Positions 1-9,524 of a DNA stretch of 64,000 bases are shown here, piece by piece (the stretch's first letter is position 1; each line of letters begins with the position of its first letter). Below the pieces are notes generated by a model. It was not told where the DNA came from, searched no databases, and worked only from the letters and a program-made list of their open reading frames with translations. Both the position numbers and the translations under genes were made by a program. This DNA is from Lachnospira sp. (GTDB lineage Bacteria > Bacillota > Clostridia > Lachnospirales > Lachnospiraceae): NCBI GenBank assembly GCA_015057605.1, contig SVDX01000001.1, forward strand, positions 106,362 to 170,361. Direction: 5' to 3'.

Positions 1-259
1 TTGTAGCATTTTCATAATGATTATAGAAAATGCGAACCAAATCATCACCGGTATACTGATAATCTAATTGCATACCGTTGTAAGGAGTGTGACATTCTGA
101 ACAGGCTGCAATTCTTACAAGATCAAGTCCATTGTGATATCTCGTTTCCTTAACATCAGGATCTTCTTCAAACTGACCTAAATAATAAACAACAAGGTCG
201 TCTTTCGTACTTACATTTGCAAAAAAATTAGTATTATTATAATCAATATATTCTTTCAT
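1..259 (-). CDS. hypothetical protein, 3' end outside window
   Basis: The first 86 codons of an unrecognised protein read leftwards off the window edge. The start is supported by AAAAGGAGGT placed 5 nt before the ATG. The visible part is hydrophilic and has one CxxC-like pair (Cys-Ser-Glu-Cys-His) around residue 53, so a small metal site is possible. It is divergent from the aldo/keto reductase gene and shares its 100-nt intergenic region. No function can be given. Confidence 0.6.
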   Translation of the reverse strand, partial: MKEYIDYNNTNFFANVSTKDDLVVYYLGQFEEDPDVKETRYHNGLDLVRIAACSECHTPYNGMQLDYQYTGDDLVRIFYNHYENAT

Positions 260-300
260 AATGTACCTCCTTTTAGTTTATATAATAATTGTAGTTTATA

Positions 301-329
301 TTTCGCTAAATGTAAAGATGTGTTATAAT
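301..329 (+). promoter_or_regulatory. extended -10 promoter of the aldo/keto reductase gene
   Basis: TGTTATAAT (321-329) is an extended -10 element, with a poor -35 (TTTCGC) 17 nt upstream. The AAAGGAGG ribosome site follows at about 347 before the ATG at 362. Seen by eye; start point not measured. Confidence 0.55.
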
Positions 330-361
330 CAAAATAGTTGTAAAGCAAAGGAGGAACAAAT

Positions 362-1501
362 ATGATATACAAGAATTTTAAGGATAAAAAGCTATCGGCG
401 TTGGGTATGGGCTGTATGCGTCTTCCCGTAATTGACTCAGATAATTCAAAGATTGATATGGAAGCTAGTAAAGAGATGATTGCATATGCATTTGAAAAGG
501 GTATTAACTATTTTGATACAGCGTGGGGCTACCATGGAGGTCAGTCAGAGCTTGTAATGGGTGAGATATTAAAGGATTATAAAAGAGACAGTTTCTATCT
601 TGCAAGCAAATTTCCAGGCTACGACTTAGAAAATATGGAAAAGGTCGAAGAAATATTTGAAACACAGCTTAATAAATGTCAGGTAGATTATTTTGATTTT
701 TATTTGTTCCACAATGTATGCGAAGTTAATATAGATGGGTATCTTGATGAGAAATTCGGCATATACGAGTATCTTATGAAACAAAAGGAAAATGGCAGAA
801 TTAAGCATCTTGGTTTTTCGACACACGGCACACTTGATACAATGAAAAGATTTCTTGATGCCTACGGCAAGGACATGGAATTTTGTCAGATACAGCTAAA
901 CTGGTTAGATTGGGATTTCCAAAATGCTAAAGAAAAAGTAGAATTATTAAGAGGATACAATATTCCAATCTGGGTAATGGAGCCGGTTAGAGGTGGTTCT
1001 TTAGCAAGTCTTAATAAGGTATATGAGGACAGATTAAAGACTCTTAGACCAGAGTGGACTATGCCAGAGTGGGCATTTCGCTTCTTGCAGAATATAGACG
1101 ATGTAACAGTGACCTTATCCGGTATGTCTAATTTCTCGCAATTAAAGGAAAATATTGATACCTACGGAGAAAATGTTGTAATGTCAAAAGAGGAGATAGA
1201 TACTTTGTTAGACATAGCAAAGGATATGACTTCAAAAAAGACACTCCCATGTACAGGTTGTCGATATTGTACAACTTATTGCCCAATGGAGCTTAATATT
1301 CCGTGGTTTATTGAACTATATAACGAGCACATTTATTCTGGTGGCGGATTCATTGCACCAATGGCATTAGATGCTATGGAAGACGGTAAGAGACCGTCAG
1401 ATTGTATAGGCTGTCAGGCATGTGAAGCAGTATGTCCACAAAACATTAAGATTAGTGAAATGATGGCAGACTTTACTGCAAACATAAAATGGGAAGATTA
1501 G
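362..1501 (+). CDS. aldo/keto reductase with two C-terminal 4Fe-4S clusters
   Basis: A 379-residue oxidoreductase with an N-terminal aldo/keto reductase barrel (about 1-285). The catalytic set is present: D52, Y57, K83 and H117. The C-terminal part carries two ferredoxin-like CxxCxxCxxxC/P motifs, C297/C300/C303/C307 and C348/C351/C354/C358, typical of 4Fe-4S binding. This fused type is common in anaerobic Clostridia and probably couples carbonyl reduction to low-potential electron carriers instead of NADPH alone; the substrate is unknown. AAAGGAGG precedes the ATG. A DUF1893 gene follows after 3 nt, so the two are likely co-transcribed. Confidence 0.9.
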   Translation: MIYKNFKDKKLSALGMGCMRLPVIDSDNSKIDMEASKEMIAYAFEKGINYFDTAWGYHGGQSELVMGEILKDYKRDSFYLASKFPGYDLENMEKVEEIFETQLNKCQVDYFDFYLFHNVCEVNIDGYLDEKFGIYEYLMKQKENGRIKHLGFSTHGTLDTMKRFLDAYGKDMEFCQIQLNWLDWDFQNAKEKVELLRGYNIPIWVMEPVRGGSLASLNKVYEDRLKTLRPEWTMPEWAFRFLQNIDDVTVTLSGMSNFSQLKENIDTYGENVVMSKEEIDTLLDIAKDMTSKKTLPCTGCRYCTTYCPMELNIPWFIELYNEHIYSGGGFIAPMALDAMEDGKRPSDCIGCQACEAVCPQNIKISEMMADFTANIKWED

Positions 1502-1504
1502 AAT

Positions 1505-1918
1505 ATGAATAAAGCAAAAACAATTCTTTTAAAAGAAAATTTGACCTGCGTACTTTGCAAAGATGATATTACATACAAATCTACACTTCGTGGTGTAAAA
1601 CCCTTATATCAATGGCTAAAAGAAAGCATAGATGCAAAAGACTTTGAGGCGGCAGATAAGGTGGTTGGGAAAGCAACAGCATACCTTTATGTGTTATTAA
1701 AGGTCAGTACATTATATGCGAGAGTTATTAGTAGACCTGCCCTTGCAGTATTAAAGGAGCACAATATTGAAGTAGAGTACGAGATGCTTGTGGATAATAT
1801 CATCAACAGAAAAGGCGATGGAATATGTCCGTTTGAAGCGGCTGTAATGACCATAGATAATGCAGACAGTGCTTATATCAAAATAGGTGAAAAGCTAAAA
1901 GAAATGGGCTTATACTAA
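1505..1918 (+). CDS. DUF1893 domain protein
   Basis: A 137-residue protein that matches the DUF1893 family in length and pattern (LVxLKE-like opening, GVKPLYQWL segment, CPFE near the C-terminus). The family is often encoded beside Fe-S or aldo/keto reductase proteins in anaerobes but has no settled function. Cysteines occur at positions 15, 18 and about 109. It starts 3 nt after the reductase stop without a strong ribosome site of its own, which suggests translational coupling. Confidence 0.75.
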   Translation: MNKAKTILLKENLTCVLCKDDITYKSTLRGVKPLYQWLKESIDAKDFEAADKVVGKATAYLYVLLKVSTLYARVISRPALAVLKEHNIEVEYEMLVDNIINRKGDGICPFEAAVMTIDNADSAYIKIGEKLKEMGLY

Positions 1919-1985
1919 TGTTTAGGAATATTTTAGAAAAATTACCTTGTAAGTTTGACGAAAATAAAGTATTATATTATGGGTT

Positions 1986-2008
1986 GGGGTGTCGTATTTT
2001 GGCGCCCC
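1986..2008 (+). terminator. hairpin, possible terminator upstream of the Na/Pi symporter
   Basis: An 8-bp stem, GGGGTGTC pairing with GGCGCCCC (two G-T pairs), 7-nt loop, followed by an AT-rich but not pure T tract. It could end the upstream operon or act as a leader hairpin for the symporter gene. Confidence 0.45.
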
Positions 2009-2036
2009 ACTATAATTTTATTAAAAGGATGTAAGT

Positions 2037-3833
2037 ATGGACACAGTTTTGATGATTATTAAACTTTTAGGTGGTCTTGCCATGTTTTTATATGGTATGG
2101 AGATCATGGGAGATGGATTAAAACAGGGCTCAGGTAATACACTTAAGAAAGTCTTAGGTAAATTAACACATAATGTATTTTTAGGACTTTTAACAGGTGC
2201 ACTTGTAACAGCAGTTATTCAAAGTTCAACAGCAACTATTGTATTGACAGTTGGTTTAATTGGTGCGGGAATCTTGAATCTTAAACAAGCGGTTAGTATT
2301 GTGCTTGGTGCTAACATTGGTACTACTGTTACGGCACAGATTATCCGTTTGATGGATATTGATTCTTCGGGCGGTTCAATACTTGCATTTTTTAAGCCGG
2401 ATACACTTGCTCCAATTGCTCTTGTTATTGGAATTATTTGCGTAATGTTTATTAAAAAAGAGAGCAGTAAGAATGTAGGAATGATAGCATTAGGCTTTGG
2501 TATTCTTTTTATGGGCTTACTTGGTATGACAGATGCAGTAGAGCCACTTTCAAGCTCAAAAGCATTTGCAGATATACTTGCTCGTTTTTCGGATATGCCA
2601 TTGCTTGGTATTGTTACAGGTCTTGTAACGACTGTTATTGTACAGAGTTCATCTGCTATGGTAGGTATATTACAAGCACTTTCATCAACAGGTGTTATGA
2701 CATTTAATATCGTATATCCTATTATTATGGGTATCAATATAGGTACATGTGTAACAACAGCGTTAGTATGCTCAATTGGTTCATCTAAGGATGCAAAGCG
2801 TACAGGTGTAGTACATATCGTATTTAACATTATTGGAACAGTTATATTTATGATTATAATGGAAGTGTTGCGTAAAGCAGGATTTATGCCAGAATTATGG
2901 GACGGAGTAGTAGACAGTGGTGTTATTGCTAACTTCCAGACAATATTTAACCTTGTAACAGCTATAATATTACTTCCATTTACAAATTTACTTGTAAAGT
3001 TTGCATGTGCAATCGTTAAGGATGATGAAGAAAATGAAGTTAAATATCCAGAGCTTACAGCACTTGATAAGAAACTTATGATTACACCACCGCTTGCACT
3101 TGCTGAGGTTACAAAGATAGCTATTCATATGGCAAATGTAGCAAGGGATAATTTTGAACTTAGCTTAAAGCAATTTGAAGAGTTTGATGCTGAGAGATCA
3201 GAGCTTATAAGTGCAACTGAAGAAAAGTTAGACTGTTTTACTGACAGAACAGACAATTATCTTATTGAGCTTTCAAGCCATATAAAAAATGCAGCGGATA
3301 AGCGCCACCACAACATGCTTATGCAATGTATAAGTGATATCGAAAGAATAGGTGACTATGCAACTAACTTTGACGAGCTTGCAAAGAAAAAAGTAGATAC
3401 AGAGGTAAGCTTCTCGGAGACAGCAATTAAGGAATTTGATATAATTAAAGACGCAGTAAGTGAGATTATAAGACTTGCCATCGAAGCAATGACAGAGGAA
3501 AATGATTATGTAGCAAGACGTATTGAACCATTAGAAGAGGTCATTGACGATATGGTATTGCTTCTTAAGAATCGTCACAGAGACCGTCTCTGCCAGGGCA
3601 TTTGCTCAATTAACGGCGGACTTATATTTATGGATATTTTAACTTACTTAGAGCGTACAGCAGACCAGTGCTCAAGCATTGCAATGCTTCTTTTAGGTAA
3701 GAATAATGATGAAATTTCACAAAATCACCACTTATATATGCAGGAACTTCATGCTTCTTCTGACCAGTCGTACTTGGCTGAACAGGAAAACAGAAGGGAG
3801 CAGTACTTAACACCGCTTAAGAGAATGATATAA
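2037..3833 (+). CDS. Na/Pi cotransporter family protein with PhoU-like tail
   Basis: A 598-residue membrane protein. The N-terminal half (about 1-330) has two inverted Na/Pi-cotransporter repeats carrying the signature QSSTATIV (near 60) and QSSSAMVG (near 203), the sodium/phosphate-binding QSS motifs. Residues about 345-570 are soluble and helical and resemble a PhoU domain with repeated E/D-rich helices. Known members (NptA/YjbB type) move phosphate with sodium. It stands alone between a leader hairpin and a terminator. No Pho-box was seen upstream. Confidence 0.92.
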   Translation: MDTVLMIIKLLGGLAMFLYGMEIMGDGLKQGSGNTLKKVLGKLTHNVFLGLLTGALVTAVIQSSTATIVLTVGLIGAGILNLKQAVSIVLGANIGTTVTAQIIRLMDIDSSGGSILAFFKPDTLAPIALVIGIICVMFIKKESSKNVGMIALGFGILFMGLLGMTDAVEPLSSSKAFADILARFSDMPLLGIVTGLVTTVIVQSSSAMVGILQALSSTGVMTFNIVYPIIMGINIGTCVTTALVCSIGSSKDAKRTGVVHIVFNIIGTVIFMIIMEVLRKAGFMPELWDGVVDSGVIANFQTIFNLVTAIILLPFTNLLVKFACAIVKDDEENEVKYPELTALDKKLMITPPLALAEVTKIAIHMANVARDNFELSLKQFEEFDAERSELISATEEKLDCFTDRTDNYLIELSSHIKNAADKRHHNMLMQCISDIERIGDYATNFDELAKKKVDTEVSFSETAIKEFDIIKDAVSEIIRLAIEAMTEENDYVARRIEPLEEVIDDMVLLLKNRHRDRLCQGICSINGGLIFMDILTYLERTADQCSSIAMLLLGKNNDEISQNHHLYMQELHASSDQSYLAEQENRREQYLTPLKRMI

Positions 3834-3841
3834 CTACTAAA

Positions 3842-3874
3842 AGGTACTGTAATATTGATAGGCAGTATCTTTTT
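3842..3874 (+). terminator. intrinsic terminator after the Na/Pi symporter
   Basis: AGGTACTG pairs with CAGTATCT (one G-T pair) across a 13-nt loop, followed by TTTTTG. Confidence 0.75.
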
Positions 3875-3912
3875 GTTTTGTAAATTAATTAAAAAATAGA
3901 CAGAGGAATATT

Positions 3913-5232
3913 ATGATTGCTAAAAATAAGGGATTGATAGCAGGCATATGTTTAATAGTATTTATGATAGCTATTACAGTTGCTTGCGTAAAAAATCCAC
4001 AAAATTCGAACAACATAACAAGCTCTTGGCCTACGGAAGAAACGTGCCTGCCATATGTGCCACCTACTATTGAGGAGGCTACTTCATCAATTATTCAGGG
4101 TGGAATAACACAAGCACCAACACAGGCAAAAACAGAAGATACAACACAAGCCACAACGCAGCCACCTACCGAGGCACCAACACAGCCACCTACCGAGGCG
4201 CCAACACTAAGTGAAGCCTATTTAATGGCACAGAAGCTTAATGCTGGTATAAATATAGGAAATGCCTTAGATGCATATGGCTCAGGTACATTTGATGATA
4301 TGACAGATTATGAATTATCATGGCATAACCCACGAATTACACCTGAATTATTTGTATATATAAAGGAATTGGGCTTTGACACAGTAAGAATACCAGTAAC
4401 ATGGTTTGAACATATAGATGCAAATGGCAAAATTGATTCAGCTTGGATGAAGAGAGTGTGTGAAGTGGTTGATTTTGCATTAGATGCTGATTTGTACGTT
4501 ATAATAAATGCTCATCACGATAAATGGTATATGCCATTTAGCTACAATAAAGAAAATTCCCTTGCACAAATTGAAAATGTATGGGGACAGATAGCGATGG
4601 CATTTAGAGATTACGAGAAAGAACTCATATTTGAAGGCTTCAACGAGCCAAGATTGGTTGGAACCTCAGGCGAAAGGGGCTTTGGCGACGCAAGCAGTTA
4701 TGAGGTTATCAATGCAAACAATGCCAAATTTGTTGAGGTAGTAAGAAAAACTGGTGGCAATAATGTCGACAGATACCTTATGCTGACATCTTATATGGCA
4801 ACAAACAATAAGGTTGCGCTAAATGAAATGATAATACCCGAGGATGACAGGTTGCTATGGTCATGTCATGCATATACGCCAATTCAGTTTACTCATAAGG
4901 ATGGCAACACTAACAATTGGGATGAAGACGATTATGATTCAGTATCGGGGATAAATACCGCTATAAGACATATGAAAGCATTTAGTGAGGCTAATAATAT
5001 TCCAGTTGTAGTAACAGAGTTTGGTGCTGTTTACAAGGGAAATGAAGCCGATAGAGAGGCATGGTGCCGTTATATAGTAGATGCATTTAGTGATGCCTCT
5101 ATTCCGTATATATGGTGGGATAATAATTACATAGAAGATTATCCAAACACCTACGGTTTAATAGATAGAGAGAAACTTATAAGCAAGTATCCTAATATTA
5201 TAAAGATACTTACAAGACAGGATAATAGGTAA
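3913..5232 (+). CDS. GH5 family glycoside hydrolase lipoprotein (CcsZ-like endoglucanase)
   Basis: A 439-residue secreted hydrolase. Residues 1-25 form a lipoprotein signal ending in a lipobox-like ITVAC (C25), then a low-complexity linker (about 65-98) with repeated Pro-Thr-Glu-Ala-Pro-Thr units, then a GH5 catalytic domain (about 105-435). The acid/base E245 is in an NEP motif and the nucleophile E369 in TEFG; H201/H202 and H319/Y321 fit the active site. Activity on a beta-1,4-glucan is likely. As first gene of a cellulose-synthase-like locus it probably trims or releases the polymer, as CcsZ does in Clostridioides difficile. Confidence 0.9.
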   Translation: MIAKNKGLIAGICLIVFMIAITVACVKNPQNSNNITSSWPTEETCLPYVPPTIEEATSSIIQGGITQAPTQAKTEDTTQATTQPPTEAPTQPPTEAPTLSEAYLMAQKLNAGINIGNALDAYGSGTFDDMTDYELSWHNPRITPELFVYIKELGFDTVRIPVTWFEHIDANGKIDSAWMKRVCEVVDFALDADLYVIINAHHDKWYMPFSYNKENSLAQIENVWGQIAMAFRDYEKELIFEGFNEPRLVGTSGERGFGDASSYEVINANNAKFVEVVRKTGGNNVDRYLMLTSYMATNNKVALNEMIIPEDDRLLWSCHAYTPIQFTHKDGNTNNWDEDDYDSVSGINTAIRHMKAFSEANNIPVVVTEFGAVYKGNEADREAWCRYIVDAFSDASIPYIWWDNNYIEDYPNTYGLIDREKLISKYPNIIKILTRQDNR

Positions 5233-5236
5233 AAAT

Positions 5237-6853
5237 ATGAATTTAAAAGGGAAGATAATTGCATTACTATTAGTTATAGTAATAGGGACGATACTACTAA
5301 GTGTAGTGGAAGAAAAATTAAATCCGACTGTAAATGAACTGACAGTCGACAGAAAACAGCAACACATACAGGCTATGGAGAGTGGTGCAAATCCTTCGAT
5401 TGGAACAACAACAATAGCAGAAGATGGTACTGTTGGTAAGAATTTTGTCAGTCATTTACCATTGGTAGTTATAGACATAGGTAATCAAAAAATACCTGTT
5501 ACAAAGAGATTTGCGCTTAATGAGTATGGCGATGAAATAATAGAGCATACAGGTGCAGATCCATATGTAGAGGGTTATATACATCTTATTGATAACCCTG
5601 ATTATATTAATTCATTGACGGACACAGCGACAATGACTTCAAATATGAAAATAAAGTATCGTGGAAATACATCACTTACTCTTGAAAAAAAGCAATATGG
5701 AATAAAGCTATATAATGAGGATGGTACTAACAGAAGAGAGTCAGTGCTTGGTATGACAGCTAATAATGATTGGGTACTTAATGGTTCAATGATTGATTCA
5801 ACTCTTATAAGAAATTATATGTCTTATAATTTGGGAAGTGTATTTTTTCCATATACAACAGAAGTACGCTATTGTGAGGTCATTTTAAAAAGAGGAGACA
5901 TTTACAAATATCAGGGCGTTTATCTTATGATGGAAAAGGTAGAGGAAGGCAACGAGAGAGTTGATTTAAAGGATTATCAAAAGGGCGATGATTTTGTAAG
6001 CTACCTTCTTTGCCGAGATAGACAGGATAGTACAGAACTGCAACTATCTACATATGGCTCAAAGAATAGATTAAGCTATGGTGCTTTGTCAGTCTTATAT
6101 CCTACTACAGATATATTAGACAGCTATGCACTTGATTATATAACCAAGGATATTGATAACATTGAGAAAATTCTATACTCTGACGATGTACAAATATTTT
6201 CGACATGGACAGAGTATTTAGATACACAATCATTTATTGATTATTTCGTATTTAACGAAATGATGGGTAATTTCGATGCCGGTGAAAACTCGACTTATAT
6301 GTATAGAAATCAGAGTGGAAAGCTTTGCATGGGACCGGTATGGGATTATGATGGAGCTATGGATAATTATTCGGCAATGCTTTATAATCCACAGCAAATA
6401 GTATTTGATGAGCAGCCATGGTTTGACAGGCTCTGCCTTTCAGAGGTTTATGTTAATGGACTTATAAAACGCTATGGTGAGCTAAGAGGATCTATATTGT
6501 CTGCTGAGTATTTAAATGCGTATGTAGATGAAGTAAGCAGATTTTTAGGAAATGCGGCACTAAGAGAATGGAGCCGTTGGGAGCATGTGTATGGTGTAAA
6601 TGGTTCATTTGATTCTGAATACGACCAAGATGGATATTCGGTTGACAGAACGAGAGAGCACTACAATGAAGAGGTGCAACGATTAAAGGATTATTTTTCT
6701 ATGAAAGAGATTTTTATGGAAGATGGTCTTGAAGAGTTGCAAGATGATGCTAAAAAAACATCGAATTTCTACGGTCAATATTTAGTAATTATTTTAATAT
6801 TAGTATTAGTGTGCTCGGCGGTACTTATAAGCAGAAGAAAGTATTTTAAATAG
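5237..6853 (+). CDS. CotH kinase family protein, membrane anchored
   Basis: A 538-residue protein with an N-terminal membrane segment (about 7-25) and a second one near the C-terminus (about 512-530) followed by a Lys/Arg tail. The central domain matches CotH kinases: the NNDWVLNGSMIDSTLIRNY-like stretch, MMEKVEEGNERVDL, and the conserved VWDYDGAMDN metal/catalytic segment. CotH proteins are atypical protein kinases of spore coats and, in other contexts, surface or secretion loci. Four nt separate it from the GH5 gene. In this locus it may modify a protein component outside the membrane; the target is unknown. Confidence 0.85.
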   Translation: MNLKGKIIALLLVIVIGTILLSVVEEKLNPTVNELTVDRKQQHIQAMESGANPSIGTTTIAEDGTVGKNFVSHLPLVVIDIGNQKIPVTKRFALNEYGDEIIEHTGADPYVEGYIHLIDNPDYINSLTDTATMTSNMKIKYRGNTSLTLEKKQYGIKLYNEDGTNRRESVLGMTANNDWVLNGSMIDSTLIRNYMSYNLGSVFFPYTTEVRYCEVILKRGDIYKYQGVYLMMEKVEEGNERVDLKDYQKGDDFVSYLLCRDRQDSTELQLSTYGSKNRLSYGALSVLYPTTDILDSYALDYITKDIDNIEKILYSDDVQIFSTWTEYLDTQSFIDYFVFNEMMGNFDAGENSTYMYRNQSGKLCMGPVWDYDGAMDNYSAMLYNPQQIVFDEQPWFDRLCLSEVYVNGLIKRYGELRGSILSAEYLNAYVDEVSRFLGNAALREWSRWEHVYGVNGSFDSEYDQDGYSVDRTREHYNEEVQRLKDYFSMKEIFMEDGLEELQDDAKKTSNFYGQYLVIILILVLVCSAVLISRRKYFK

Positions 6854-6864
6854 GAGGGAAACAA

Positions 6865-8310
6865 ATGGTATTTTCAAGCTTAACATTTTTATTATATTTC
6901 CTGCCTATTACTATTTCAGTATATTTTCTTTTGGGCTTTTCTATAAAGTTACAGAATACTTGGCTACTTATAGCCAGCCTTTTCTTCTACGCATGGGGAG
7001 AGCCAGTATATGTGCTTATACTGATTGCTTCTGTTATTATTAACTACATATTGGGCTTATTTATAGGGAAATATAAGGACAAAAATAAATCTGTTGCCAA
7101 GGTATTTATGGTAATAGACGTAGTTGTAAATATAAGTATTTTATTTGTATTTAAATATATGGGATTCTTTGTTGGTATTATTAATGGCATAATAGGATTT
7201 GAATTGCTTGTAGTACCACAAATAGTACTGCCTATTGGTATTTCATTCTTTACCTTCCAGGCACTATCTTATGCGGTTGATGTATATAGAGGCGATGCAA
7301 ATGTGCAAAAGAACCCATTCTATATGGGACTTTATGTTGCATTTTTCCCGCAGTTAGTAGCAGGACCTATCGTAAGGTATAAAACCATTGCAGAGTACAT
7401 AAATAGCCGAAAATTTAATATAGACACCTTTAGCGATGGTGTATGCAGATTTGCAGTGGGATTAATAAAAAAGGTACTCATTTCAAATACTATCGCTGTA
7501 GTGGTTGATAAAATATATTTATTAACAGAAACGGGTGCAGATTTATATTCAGTGTCAGTAGTAATGGCGTGGACTGGAGCTATTGGATATATGCTTCAGA
7601 TTTATTATGACTTCTCGGCATATTCGGATATGGCTATTGGCTTGGGTAAGGTATTTGGATTTGAATTTGAAGAAAACTTTAATTATCCGTATATATCAAA
7701 GGGAATCGGTGAATTTTGGCGAAGATGGCATATATCCCTTGGAACATGGTTTAAGGAATATGTGTATTTCCCATTAGGTGGTTCACGTGTTGATAATCAA
7801 GACTTTATGGTTCGTAACACATTCATAGTATGGTTTTTGACAGGCCTTTGGCATGGTGCTTCATGGACATTTATTCTATGGGGCTTGTACAATATGATAT
7901 TCATACTTGTAGAACGTTTACTTGGATTTGAAAAATGGAAAAATTATTTTGGCTTAAAGTACTTATACAGCAACCTTATAGTGCTCTTTGGATGGGTGCT
8001 GTTTAGAGCTGAAAGCTTGTATGTTATGAGAGAATTTTTTGCTAATATGTTTGGTGTAAATGGCAATAAATTTGTAGATGCTACATCAATTATGATATTA
8101 AAGGAATATTGGATGGTTTATATACCGGCTATAATCTTTAGTGCACCAATAGCTAAAATGCTTAGAACGAAGCTTTTAAATCATGATAGGCTTATAGTTA
8201 GAGGCACGTGCAAAGTGGCATATGTGCTATTGTTAGCATTAGGTATTACGGTTACAATGCTTTGTCTTATCAGAGGCGGATATAATCCATTTATTTACTT
8301 TAATTTCTAA
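6865..8310 (+). CDS. MBOAT family O-acyltransferase (AlgI/CcsI-like)
   Basis: A 481-residue polytopic membrane protein with the hallmarks of membrane-bound O-acyltransferases: FWRRWHIS (H289) and the catalytic LTGLWHG segment (H330), plus the GISFFTFQALSY segment near 125-136. Members of this group (AlgI, PatA, CcsI) pass an acetyl group across the membrane for polysaccharide O-acetylation. The next gene is its usual periplasmic-type partner. AGGAGG lies upstream of the ATG. It belongs to the exopolysaccharide operon. Confidence 0.93.
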   Translation: MVFSSLTFLLYFLPITISVYFLLGFSIKLQNTWLLIASLFFYAWGEPVYVLILIASVIINYILGLFIGKYKDKNKSVAKVFMVIDVVVNISILFVFKYMGFFVGIINGIIGFELLVVPQIVLPIGISFFTFQALSYAVDVYRGDANVQKNPFYMGLYVAFFPQLVAGPIVRYKTIAEYINSRKFNIDTFSDGVCRFAVGLIKKVLISNTIAVVVDKIYLLTETGADLYSVSVVMAWTGAIGYMLQIYYDFSAYSDMAIGLGKVFGFEFEENFNYPYISKGIGEFWRRWHISLGTWFKEYVYFPLGGSRVDNQDFMVRNTFIVWFLTGLWHGASWTFILWGLYNMIFILVERLLGFEKWKNYFGLKYLYSNLIVLFGWVLFRAESLYVMREFFANMFGVNGNKFVDATSIMILKEYWMVYIPAIIFSAPIAKMLRTKLLNHDRLIVRGTCKVAYVLLLALGITVTMLCLIRGGYNPFIYFNF

Positions 8311-8320
8311 GAGGAGAATT

Positions 8321-9523
8321 ATGAAAAATAGAAAAATAGAAAATTACATATTTTCAGTAATATTTTTTGTGGCTATGTTTGCATTTGCAATATTATCGGC
8401 ACTGCAGACGGTACCAGAGTTAAAAAAAGTGCTTGAAGATGTTACAGAGGAGAACAAATCGGAATTAGTAAATTCTGTAGATACCTGTATAAATGAGAAC
8501 GTATATATGCGATACGAGTGCGTAGAAATGTACGGGACTCTTAACAGACTTCTTGGTAAAAAAGAAATTAACGGCTTTGATTATGCAGTAGATAAAAATG
8601 GCTCATACAACTCAGTAAACTTCTGGCTTTTAACGGAGCTTGATGCTGCACAAAGATATGCACAGCAGTTATTGATGTTAAAGGAAGAAGCGGAGGATGA
8701 AGGTGCAGAGTTTGTCTTTCTTGCATTTCCTAACAAGTATAATGAAAAATGGTGTGAGGGCTACGAAGGCATACCATACAATGGCTATAATGAGATGATG
8801 GATCAGCTACTTTTGTGGAACAGAAGATATGGTATTAACTATATAGATTATCGTGAAATGCTTGCAAATAAAGGGCTTAGCTTTGAGGAAATGTTCTACA
8901 GGACAGATCACCACTGGAATGCGATGACAGCATTTTATGCTTTTGAAGAATTAGTGGGTTATATGAATGAGAAATTTGATGCAGAGCTTGATAGTGATGG
9001 CTATTACAGAGATATCAGAAATTATAATGTTGAAATATTAGAAAAATCATTTTTAGGCTCATCAGGAAGAAAGGCAGGAATAGCCTTTGGAAATCAGGAG
9101 CTTGAGGATTTTCACAAGATAGTACCTAAATTCAATAGAAGTATTACCTTGAATGGAAAAACTGGCGGTTATTTGGATACGGTGTTGCTTGAAAAAAGAT
9201 TGGAAAAAGGAATAATATATGAAAGCGATATGTATAGCTTTTATATGGATGGCGTTTCTGCAAAAGAAATAATTATCAATAATGATAATCTAGATGGACC
9301 AAAGATTCTTTTTATAAGAGATTCATATGCGTCTCCACTGATTGTAGATATGATTCCGCTGTGTAGCCAGATAGACTGCATTTGGGGTAAATATGCAACA
9401 GATGAAGTAGTAAAAGATATTGTGAATAAAGGAAATTATGATTACGTGTTAGTAGGCTACTATACAGAAAATCTTAACGATGAATTTTTCCAGTTTTATG
9501 TTAATGATTATCCGGAGGAATAG
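8321..9523 (+). CDS. DHHW family protein, AlgX/AlgJ-like acetylation partner
   Basis: A 400-residue protein with one N-terminal membrane anchor (about 10-28) and an extracytoplasmic SGNH-hydrolase-like domain. It contains the name-giving D196-H197-H198-W199 motif and a late RDSYASP segment that supplies the likely serine. DHHW/AlgX-like proteins complete O-acetyl transfer begun by an adjacent MBOAT protein, which is the preceding gene here (10-nt gap). The pair argues that the polymer made by this locus is acetylated. Confidence 0.85.
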   Translation: MKNRKIENYIFSVIFFVAMFAFAILSALQTVPELKKVLEDVTEENKSELVNSVDTCINENVYMRYECVEMYGTLNRLLGKKEINGFDYAVDKNGSYNSVNFWLLTELDAAQRYAQQLLMLKEEAEDEGAEFVFLAFPNKYNEKWCEGYEGIPYNGYNEMMDQLLLWNRRYGINYIDYREMLANKGLSFEEMFYRTDHHWNAMTAFYAFEELVGYMNEKFDAELDSDGYYRDIRNYNVEILEKSFLGSSGRKAGIAFGNQELEDFHKIVPKFNRSITLNGKTGGYLDTVLLEKRLEKGIIYESDMYSFYMDGVSAKEIIINNDNLDGPKILFIRDSYASPLIVDMIPLCSQIDCIWGKYATDEVVKDIVNKGNYDYVLVGYYTENLNDEFFQFYVNDYPEE

Positions 9524-9524
9524 T

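Noticed and set aside
2219..2830. 203-codon minus-strand frame inside the Na/Pi symporter gene
   Set aside because: Antisense shadow of a clear membrane transporter gene with conserved motifs on the plus strand.
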